A stretch of 11,103 nt of DNA from an uncultured Actinomycetes bacterium (GTDB lineage: Bacteria; Actinomycetota; Actinomycetes; S36-B12; UBA5976): positions 1 through 11,103 of the forward strand of contig CAJBBC010000098.1 in the NCBI GenBank assembly GCA_903951185.1, written 5' to 3'. This document shows, in pieces, positions 1 to 5,198 of this stretch. Under the pieces are notes generated by a model that ran no database searches, was not told the DNA's origin, and saw only the letters and a list, made by a program, of their open reading frames with translations. Positions within the stretch are counted from its first letter, which is position 1. Each line of letters opens with the position of its first letter. Position numbers and translations under genes: made by a program.

Positions 1-729
1 GGAGTTTCGCCAGCAGTTCATGCTGAAGCAGAAGTTCGCCAACTTAAAACTATTGACGCAACTTGTCCGTTAGTAACTAAAGTTCACAGTGAAGCCAAGC
101 GCTTCGCACAAGAGGACTATCAAATTCTTTTAATTGGCCATGAAGGACATGAAGAAGTTGAAGGCACCTTTGGTGAGGCTCCAGATCGCACAACTATTGT
201 GGAAAATCCAGCTGCGGTGGAGAACTTAGTAATCGATCCGACTAGACCTGTTGCCTGGTTATCCCAAACCACACTTTCAGTTGATGAAACTCTTGACACC
301 GTCCATCAACTACGAATGAAATTTCCACAACTTATTGATCCACCAAGTGATGATATTTGTTACGCAACCCAAAATCGACAAGCTGCGGTAAAAGAGATTG
401 CCGCACAATGTGAATTGATGATTATTGTCGGTTCAGCAAACTCATCGAATACGGTGCGGCTAGTTGATGTTGCTTTAGAGGCGGGATCTAAAACTGCTTA
501 CCGCGTTGATGGCGCAGCCGAAATATCTGAAGAGTGGTTTAACGATGTGCAGACTGTAGGAGTCTCGAGTGGCGCATCAGTTCCCGAAATTCTAGTTAAA
601 GACGTTCTAGATTGGCTAGCAACTCGTGGTTTTGGTGAAGTGACTGAAGTTGAAACATCAGTTGAAAAACTAACTTTTGCGTTACCACCTGAATTACGAC
701 GCGAACTTAAGAATTCCGGCCGCGCCTAA
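1..729 (+). CDS. ispH: 4-hydroxy-3-methylbut-2-enyl diphosphate reductase IspH (LytB), 5'-truncated by window edge
   Basis: IspH is the last enzyme of the MEP isoprenoid pathway. It is a cytosolic [4Fe-4S] enzyme that reduces HMBPP to IPP and DMAPP. The frame is open from base 1 and reads GVSPAVHAEAEV, the residues that follow the active-site His of the HGVS motif, so about 74 N-terminal residues (including the first cluster Cys and one His) lie outside the window. Seen here: the second cluster Cys in DATCPLV (codon 64-66), GHEGHEEVEGT with the active-site His (148-150) and the proton-relay Glu (154-156), SQTTLSVDET, the third cluster Cys in DDICYATQNRQ (358-360), and the GSANSSNT substrate-binding loop. 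The visible 242 residues plus about 74 give roughly 316, normal for the family. The stop overlaps the 3' end of the convergent membrane-protein gene by 23 bp. The true start is not visible; a Met at 199 is internal. Confidence 0.97.
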   Translation, partial: GVSPAVHAEAEVRQLKTIDATCPLVTKVHSEAKRFAQEDYQILLIGHEGHEEVEGTFGEAPDRTTIVENPAAVENLVIDPTRPVAWLSQTTLSVDETLDTVHQLRMKFPQLIDPPSDDICYATQNRQAAVKEIAAQCELMIIVGSANSSNTVRLVDVALEAGSKTAYRVDGAAEISEEWFNDVQTVGVSSGASVPEILVKDVLDWLATRGFGEVTEVETSVEKLTFALPPELRRELKNSGRA

Positions 730-1126
730 CAATTGCGATAGCACCTGAAATAACGGTTGCTCCGATAATCCAACCTGCATGCGCAGCAAGTCCATATGCA
801 ATATGCAATGACTGTTCGCGCAATAAACTTCCACCTCGTTTTGGTGCAAATTGTCCGATAGTCATCAAAACCGCAAACCAAACTAGGGGCCCGACCCAAA
901 TTGCAGCTAAATAATCGTTAGTTCGAACTTTCCAGGCAGCAATTGGGCAAATTACTAATAAAGCCACATTTGATACCAAATCAACTTTTCGATTTAAAAA
1001 AACGTCAGCCAACATAGCCGCGCTAAGTACGACGGTAACAATTACAAAAACTCCTTGATACGTCCAACCAATCTGACCGGGTTGACGAGGAGTACTGGAG
1101 ACTTCGGGCTGCGTTAAGAAAGACAC
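707..1126 (-). CDS. Small integral membrane protein, DUF6542-like (Rv1111c-type position)
   Basis: A 139-residue protein of unknown function with four predicted hydrophobic segments, about residues 23-42, 50-66, 72-90 and 105-133. Short charged linkers (NRKVD, KVRTND, APKRGG) and an Arg-rich tail (VRRGRNS) join and end them, so it is probably an inner-membrane protein. A gene of this kind lies on the opposite strand between ispH and ychF in mycobacteria (Rv1111c, DUF6542 family). That shared order is the main reason for the family suggestion; the match is to general pattern and context, not to a catalytic motif, as none is visible. The start is GTG (1124-1126) with no Shine-Dalgarno sequence. 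A TACCTT box 7 nt upstream suggests a leaderless transcript. It converges on ispH with a 23-bp coding overlap and diverges from ychF across a 108-bp gap. Confidence 0.8.
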   Translation of the reverse strand: MSFLTQPEVSSTPRQPGQIGWTYQGVFVIVTVVLSAAMLADVFLNRKVDLVSNVALLVICPIAAWKVRTNDYLAAIWVGPLVWFAVLMTIGQFAPKRGGSLLREQSLHIAYGLAAHAGWIIGATVISGAIAIVRRGRNS

Positions 1127-1133
1127 AGTTAAT

Positions 1134-1139
1134 AAGGTA
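1134..1139 (-). promoter_or_regulatory. Putative -10 box (TACCTT) for a leaderless transcript of the DUF6542-like gene
   Basis: On the minus strand TACCTT fits the actinobacterial TAnnnT -10 pattern and ends 7 nt before the GTG start, so transcription would begin at or next to the start codon. No convincing -35 hexamer is present at 16-18 bp. The case rests on the same arrangement recurring at ychF and typA. Confidence 0.35.
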
Positions 1140-1197
1140 CAGGTGAACTGGGGTCGAATAAATGAAATGCGCAGAAGTACTTACTTTTTCTTAAGAA

Positions 1198-1226
1198 TTG
1201 GGAACTTCCTTAAATACGGCTACGCT
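1198..1226 (+). promoter_or_regulatory. Putative ychF promoter (-35 TTGGGA, 17-bp spacer, -10 TACGCT), leaderless
   Basis: TTGGGA at 1198-1203 matches TTGACA at four of six bases. TACGCT at 1221-1226 fits TAnnnT, with a 17-bp spacer. The -10 ends 8 nt before the ychF GTG, which puts the expected transcription start at the initiation codon. No Shine-Dalgarno sequence precedes the GTG, which agrees with leaderless translation. Confidence 0.5.
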
Positions 1227-1234
1227 TGTGAGCC

Positions 1235-2308
1235 GTGGCGCTAACAATCGGAATTGTGGGTTTACCTAATGTTGGTAAATCAACGATGTTTAATGCTTTA
1301 ACGAAAAATAATGTTTTAGCAGCCAATTACCCCTTTGCCACAATTGAACCAAATACTGGTGTAGTAGCAGTGCCGGATAGTCGCTTAAAAGTATTGTCAG
1401 ATATTTTTGGCTCAGAACGAATATTGCCTGCCACCGTTACTTTTGTTGATATTGCCGGAATAGTTCGCGGTGCTAGCGAGGGCGAAGGTTTAGGAAATAA
1501 ATTCTTAGCAAACATTCGAGAGTCCGATGCAATTTGCCAAGTTATTCGAGCGTTCAAGGATCCAGATGTTATTCACGTGGATGGAAAAATTTCACCAAGT
1601 TCCGACATCGAAACTATAAATACTGAATTAATTTTGGCCGATTTACAGACCCTTGAGAAAGCAATTTTACGATTAACAAAAGAAGCTAAACAAGACAAAG
1701 CAAAAGCGGAAACTTTAGCGACTGCGCAAAAAGCAGCGGAGTTACTTAATTCGGGTCAAACTATTTTTGGATCAGGAATTGATGCAGACCCAATCCGCGA
1801 ATTATTCCTATTAACCGCAAAACCGTTTATTTATGTTTTCAATTTAGATGAAGATGAAATTTCTGATGAGAGTCTCAAGCGTGAATTAAGTGAGCTTATT
1901 GCTCCCGCTGAAGCAGTTTTTCTGGATGCAAAATTAGAAGCTGACTTAACTGAACTTCCAGACGATGAAGCTTTGGAATTACTGCAATCTGTTGGTCAAC
2001 AAGAAAGTGGCATATCAGTTTTGTCACGAGTGGGCTTCAATACTTTGGGACTTCAAACTTATTTAACAGCGGGTCCAAAGGAAGCGCGCGCTTGGACAAT
2101 TACTAAAGGTGCAACCGCCCCCGAAGCAGCTGGTGTGATTCATACTGATTTCCAAAAAGGATTTATTAAAGCCGAAGTTGTTGGATTCGATGACTTAGTT
2201 GCGGCCGGTTCGATGGCTGAGGCAAAGTCACAAGGCAAAGTTCGAATCGAAGGCAAAGAATATGTGATGAAAGATGGCGACGTCGTAGAGTTCCGTTTTA
2301 ATGTTTAA
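1235..2308 (+). CDS. ychF: Ribosome-binding ATPase YchF (Obg/HflX-superfamily P-loop NTPase)
   Basis: A universally conserved cytosolic TRAFAC-class NTPase that binds ribosomes and, unlike most relatives, prefers ATP. It has been linked to translation and stress control. The 357 residues match the usual length of about 360. Motifs in order: G1 P-loop GLPNVGKS (residues 9-16); the NYPFATIEPN switch region (31-40); G3 DIAG (72-75) followed by IVRGAS; the altered G4 NLDE (203-206), the NxxE form that explains ATP use in this family; a helical insertion near 130-175; and a C-terminal TGS domain from about 274 ending GDVVEFRFNV. The GTG start follows directly from the family N-terminus MALTIGIVGLPNVGKS. 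The last nine codons, including the stop, form the 5' arm and part of the loop of a strong stem-loop, the first of four in the adjoining array. Expression is probably from the leaderless promoter just upstream. Confidence 0.98.
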   Translation: MALTIGIVGLPNVGKSTMFNALTKNNVLAANYPFATIEPNTGVVAVPDSRLKVLSDIFGSERILPATVTFVDIAGIVRGASEGEGLGNKFLANIRESDAICQVIRAFKDPDVIHVDGKISPSSDIETINTELILADLQTLEKAILRLTKEAKQDKAKAETLATAQKAAELLNSGQTIFGSGIDADPIRELFLLTAKPFIYVFNLDEDEISDESLKRELSELIAPAEAVFLDAKLEADLTELPDDEALELLQSVGQQESGISVLSRVGFNTLGLQTYLTAGPKEARAWTITKGATAPEAAGVIHTDFQKGFIKAEVVGFDDLVAAGSMAEAKSQGKVRIEGKEYVMKDGDVVEFRFNV

Positions 2309-2328
2309 AAACGGAACTCAGTTACGAC
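2282..2328 (+). other. Stem-loop A1, spanning the ychF stop codon
   Basis: GAGTTCCGTTTT (2288-2299) pairs perfectly with AAAACGGAACTC (2308-2319) around an 8-nt loop aatgttta that contains most of the stop codon. GTCGTA (2282-2287) pairs with TACGAC (2323-2328) outside a 3-nt bulge, for 18 bp in all. The 5' arm encodes VVEFRF of YchF. The bases after the stem are atcgcaatttta rather than a clean U-tract, so a classic intrinsic terminator is not shown; a U-less terminator or RNA 3'-end stabiliser is possible. Confidence 0.85.
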
Positions 2329-2344
2329 ATCGCAATTTTAATCG

Positions 2345-2395
2345 GTCGTCGAATTTAGATTTAATGTTTAAATTAAATCTAAATTGAGTGATGAC
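2345..2395 (+). other. Stem-loop B1, synonymous ychF-tail copy
   Basis: ATTTAGATTTAA (2353-2364) pairs with TTAAATCTAAAT (2373-2384) around tgtttaaa, plus one further A-T pair (2352/2385). Outer GTCGTC (2345-2350) pairs with GATGAC (2390-2395), one pair being a G-U wobble. Codons from 2345 read GTC GTC GAA TTT AGA TTT AAT GTT TAA, giving VVEFRFNV plus stop. It is in the ychF frame but separated from it by the ychF stop and by another TAA at 2339-2341. Confidence 0.85.
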
Positions 2396-2411
2396 GTCGC
2401 AATTTAAACCT

Positions 2412-2458
2412 GTCGTAGAGTTCCGTTTTAATGTTTAAAAACGGAACTCAGTTACGAC
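2412..2458 (+). other. Stem-loop A2, exact copy of A1
   Basis: Identical to A1 from its first GTC through the outer arm TACGAC (2453-2458), including the eight ychF tail codons and TAA (2436-2438). It lies 104 bp past the true ychF stop and in a different frame, so it is non-coding. Confidence 0.85.
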
Positions 2459-2474
2459 ATCGCAATTTTAATCG

Positions 2475-2512
2475 GTCGTCGAATTTAGATTTAATGTTTA
2501 GATTAAATCTAA
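2475..2512 (+). other. Stem-loop B2, truncated last unit
   Basis: TTAGATTTAA (2485-2494) pairs with TTAAATCTAA (2503-2512) around tgtttaga. The outer 3' arm present in B1 is missing. The codons still read VVEFRFNV, ending in TAG (2499-2501) instead of TAA. Confidence 0.8.
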
Positions 2513-2522
2513 TCAATAAAGC

Positions 2523-3206
2523 TTAAGAAAATTCCACCGAGCTAATTAAATTCTTTTTTTCCAAAACTGCACTCAGCATAATTTCCACAACCTGATCCGG
2601 GTTTAATCCGACTGGCATTTGCGGCGCGCTACCAAATATTGCTCGGGTAGCTAAGCCAGTTTCAGTATGGGGTAACCGAGCTTCAGTAACTTGAATTTTG
2701 TAACGACGCCATTCCTTTTGCAGTGACTGTAAATATCCTGAATGTGCCATTTTGCTACTTGTGTAACTACTCATGCCAGGAAAAACTTGCTCAACTACAA
2801 CACCAGTAATGCCAAGAATGAAAGCATTCCCAGATTCTTTTAACGCAGGAAACAATTTACTTAATAAAAGCGCTGGACCTGCATGGTTAATCTGAGCAAG
2901 TTTTGCAATCTCGTCATAGCCGTTTGCTTCGGCGCTACTAAAACCAACAACTCCACTGGCAATTACGATTCCGTCAATGCTGTTATTTTCAGCAAGAAAC
3001 TCATCACAAAATTTAAGAATATTGTTTGGTTTCATCAAATCAAGTTCAAAAGTTCTGGCAGCTTCGGATGGGATTCGATTCGCTGACTCAGCGCAACTTG
3101 CTGTGCCAAACACCATTGCGCCAGCGGAACTCAATTTCTTAACAAAAGTGGAGCCCAGGGCGCCCGAGGCACCGACTATTAGTATTTTCTGATCTGCGTA
3201 ATTCAT
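2523..3206 (-). CDS. Short-chain dehydrogenase/reductase (SDR) family protein with atypical active site
   Basis: A 227-residue Rossmann-fold protein, probably a cytosolic NAD(P)-binding oxidoreductase of unknown substrate. Seen: the cofactor loop GASGALG (residues 12-18), a beta-3 Asp in ELDLM (56), IASGVVG (82-88) in place of the usual NNAG, the helix-4 Asn in INHAG (107), and the catalytic YTSSK with Tyr148 and Lys152. The Ser normally 13 residues before the Tyr is Gly135, with Thr134 next to it, so the Ser-Tyr-Lys triad is incomplete. The protein is slightly short for a classical SDR (about 250). The start is ATG (3204-3206); no good Shine-Dalgarno is seen, and CATACT 6 nt upstream is a weak -10 candidate. 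It converges on ychF through the stem-loop array and diverges from typA. No neighbour suggests a pathway. Confidence 0.85.
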   Translation of the reverse strand: MNYADQKILIVGASGALGSTFVKKLSSAGAMVFGTASCAESANRIPSEAARTFELDLMKPNNILKFCDEFLAENNSIDGIVIASGVVGFSSAEANGYDEIAKLAQINHAGPALLLSKLFPALKESGNAFILGITGVVVEQVFPGMSSYTSSKMAHSGYLQSLQKEWRRYKIQVTEARLPHTETGLATRAIFGSAPQMPVGLNPDQVVEIMLSAVLEKKNLISSVEFS

Positions 3207-3301
3207 TTCTTAAGTATGCGGTCAAAACTGTGAATTTGCATTTCAAAATCCAACATAGGTAAGGAAAAGCAGGAATGGAAATGATCAGCTCATTTGTTAG
3301 T

Positions 3302-3307
3302 TAGACT
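3302..3307 (+). promoter_or_regulatory. Putative -10 box (TAGACT) for leaderless typA mRNA
   Basis: TAGACT fits TAnnnT and ends 7 nt before the GTG at 3315, so the transcript would begin at the start codon. No purine-rich ribosome site lies between them. A recognisable -35 is lacking. The arrangement matches that at ychF and helps choose GTG 3315 over the upstream in-frame TTG 3294. Confidence 0.45.
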
Positions 3308-3314
3308 CTCGACA

Positions 3315-5192
3315 GTGAATAACTCTAAATCTTCTAAAACTGCCATCCGAAATGATCTTCGCAATGTTGCGATTATTGCCCACGTAGACCATGGCAAAAC
3401 CACACTTGTTGATGCGATGCTTTGGCAGTCTGGAGCGTTTAGGGCTAATCAAGATGTGAACGAACGCGTTATGGACTCGATGGATTTGGAGCGCGAAAAA
3501 GGCATCACAATTCTGGCTAAAAATACTGCTGTGAATTATGTTGGGCCAGCAGCACTTGACGGCGTTACTTTAAATATTATTGATACCCCTGGCCACGCTG
3601 ACTTTGGTGGCGAAGTTGAACGCGGCCTGGAGATGGTCGATGGCGTAATACTTCTGGTAGATGCATCTGAAGGACCGCTCCCACAAACGCGATTTGTTCT
3701 TCGAAAAGCTTTGCAGAAAAGACTTCCAGTTGTCCTTGTTATAAATAAGGTAGATCGACCTGATGCACGTATTGCTGAAGTTGTCGATGAAACTTATGAA
3801 TTATTTTTTGATTTGGATGCTGATGAAGAACAAATCAACTTTCCAATTGTTTATGCTTCAGCGAAAGCTGGTCGTGCCTCATTAACTCGGCCAGAAAATG
3901 GCGGCATGCCAATCGAAGAGAACTTAGAACCACTTTTTAGCACACTAATAAATACAGTGCCGGCACCGTCTTATGATCCTGAAATGTCACTGCAAGCACA
4001 TGTCACAAACTTGGATGCGTCGCCGTACCTTGGTCGACTTGCAATTTGCCGTGTTCACAGTGGAACTATTAAAAAGGGACAAACTGTAACTTGGTGTAAG
4101 ACGGACGGCACGATGGAGAAAGCTAAAGTTGTTGAACTTTTAATAACTCAGGCTCTCGATCGAGTGCCTGCTCAATCTGCTGGACCTGGCGAAATTATTG
4201 CTGTTGCCGGTTTTGAGAATATTACGATCGGCGAAACTTTAGCTGATGCAGATAATCCAGTTGCATTACCGGTTATTACTGTTGATGAGCCATCGATTTC
4301 GATGACAATTGGAATTAATTCATCACCGCTAGCTGGCGAAACCGGAAGCAAAGTAACCGCACGTTTACTAAAGACCAGACTTGAAGCAGAAATTATCGGC
4401 AACGTTTCAATTCGAGTACTTGATACCGAACGTCCAGACACTTGGGAAGTACAGGGTCGTGGTGAACTTCAACTTGCGGTATTAGTTGAACTAATGCGTC
4501 GTGAAAAATATGAATTAACAGTTGGCAAGCCACAAGTTGTTACCCGCCAAATTGATGGCAAATTACACGAACCAATTGAGCGACTGACTATCGATGTACC
4601 TGAAGATTATGTCGGAGTTGTAACGCAATTACTAGGTCTGCGTAAAGGTCGTTTAGAACAAATGGTTAACCATGGCACTGGCTGGGTGCGAATGGAATAT
4701 CTAGTTCCAGCTCGCGGCTTAATCGGATTTAGAACTGAGTTTTTGACTGAAACTCGTGGCACTGGATTACTTCATCACATCTTTGAAAAGTACGAACCGT
4801 GGGCTGGTGAATTACGTACTCGTCCAAACGGATCATTAGTTAGCGATCGTCGTGGGGCAGTTACTTCTTATGCTTCGTTCAGTGTCCAAGAACGCGGCAC
4901 TCTTTTTGTGACTCCAACAACTGAAGTTTATGAAGGCATGATAATTGGCGAGAATTCGCGCCAAGAAGACATGGATGTGAACATTTGTCGTGAAAAGAAA
5001 TTAACTAACGTTCGATCAGCAACTGGTGACGAATTAGAACGATTAATTCCAGCAAAGCAATTGAGTTTAGAGCAGGCTCTTGAGTTTTGCCGCGAAGATG
5101 AATGTGTAGAAGTAACTCCTACGGCAGTTCGAATTCGTAAAGTTCAACTGGCTAAAGGTGACCGTGATCGAGCTGCTCGCAAGACTAAGTAG
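3315..5192 (+). CDS. typA: Translational GTPase TypA/BipA
   Basis: An EF-G-like cytosolic GTPase that binds the ribosome and supports assembly and growth under stress. Motifs (625-residue numbering): G1 HVDHGKTT (23-30); the G2 region DSMDLEREKGITI; G3 DTPGHADFGGEVERG; G4 NKVDRPDA; G5 SAKAG; then a beta-barrel domain II, an EF-G-like domain III/V region, and the TypA-specific C-terminal domain with RRGAVTSYASF, GTLFV and GENSRQEDMDVN. Length and order are normal for the family (about 605-635). The in-frame TTG at 3294 gives seven extra residues, but GTG 3315 has a TAGACT box 7 nt upstream, so I take 3315. The next gene (SBP1) starts only 6 nt after the stop, suggesting co-transcription. In mycobacteria typA is also followed by an SBP-like gene, lpqW. 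Confidence 0.97.
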   Translation: MNNSKSSKTAIRNDLRNVAIIAHVDHGKTTLVDAMLWQSGAFRANQDVNERVMDSMDLEREKGITILAKNTAVNYVGPAALDGVTLNIIDTPGHADFGGEVERGLEMVDGVILLVDASEGPLPQTRFVLRKALQKRLPVVLVINKVDRPDARIAEVVDETYELFFDLDADEEQINFPIVYASAKAGRASLTRPENGGMPIEENLEPLFSTLINTVPAPSYDPEMSLQAHVTNLDASPYLGRLAICRVHSGTIKKGQTVTWCKTDGTMEKAKVVELLITQALDRVPAQSAGPGEIIAVAGFENITIGETLADADNPVALPVITVDEPSISMTIGINSSPLAGETGSKVTARLLKTRLEAEIIGNVSIRVLDTERPDTWEVQGRGELQLAVLVELMRREKYELTVGKPQVVTRQIDGKLHEPIERLTIDVPEDYVGVVTQLLGLRKGRLEQMVNHGTGWVRMEYLVPARGLIGFRTEFLTETRGTGLLHHIFEKYEPWAGELRTRPNGSLVSDRRGAVTSYASFSVQERGTLFVTPTTEVYEGMIIGENSRQEDMDVNICREKKLTNVRSATGDELERLIPAKQLSLEQALEFCREDECVEVTPTAVRIRKVQLAKGDRDRAARKTK

Positions 5193-5198
5193 CTAATT

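Larger units (their letters stand above)
2282..2512. repeat. Four-unit stem-loop array (A1-B1-A2-B2), each unit repeating the ychF 3' end
   Basis: Units start at 2282, 2345, 2412 and 2475 (steps of 63, 67 and 63 bp). Each starts with nine codons reading VVEFRFNV plus stop, and a hairpin spans that stretch. The first unit is the real end of ychF; the other three are non-coding copies. Full units have the same plan: outer 6-bp stem starting GTCGT, inner stem of 12-13 bp, 8-nt loop with the shared core TTTAATGTTTA, a 3' 'agt' bulge, then a 16-nt AT-rich spacer (atcgcaattttaatcg or gtcgcaatttaaacct). A and B share little stem sequence but keep the pairing. B2 is cut short at 2512, 10 bp before the SDR stop codon. 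The array lies between convergent ychF and SDR, so it may act on transcripts from both sides, but no unit has a T-run directly after its stem. Confidence 0.95.
2282..2512. repeat. Tandem 130-bp duplication of the A-B block, 101 bp retained in the second copy
   Basis: Bases 2282-2382 and 2412-2512 align at an offset of 130 with one mismatch in 101 positions (2371 a, 2501 g). That mismatch turns the TAA of unit B1 into TAG in B2, still a stop. The first copy continues for 29 bp (2383-2411) that the second lacks. The near-identity means this duplication is much younger than the split between A and B units. Confidence 0.95.

Noticed and set aside
1327..1557. Minus-strand reading frame inside ychF
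   Set aside because: It lies wholly within a certain gene and has no recognisable domain. The same holds for opposite-strand frames within typA, SBP1, SBP2 and dppB, and for plus-strand frames at 2883-3192 within the SDR gene.
2309..2371. Read-through extension of YchF into unit B1 (same frame)
   Set aside because: Besides the ychF TAA there is a second in-frame TAA at 2339-2341 before the B1 copy.
2282..2512. CRISPR array
   Set aside because: Units alternate between two types, are built around hairpins covering most of their length, carry near-identical 16-nt spacers and include the coding end of ychF. There is no leader or cas gene.
2282..2512. Set of canonical rho-independent terminators
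   Set aside because: Stems are long but none is followed directly by a T-run on either strand. A terminator without a U-tract is still possible, so I call them stem-loops only.
3231..3245. Imperfect inverted repeat TGAATTTGCATTTCA between SDR and typA
   Set aside because: Short, AT-rich and imperfect; easily expected by chance in this composition.
3294..3314. TTG start of typA seven codons upstream
   Set aside because: It has no ribosome site, and the TAGACT box would lie inside it. GTG 3315 fits both the leaderless layout and the family length.
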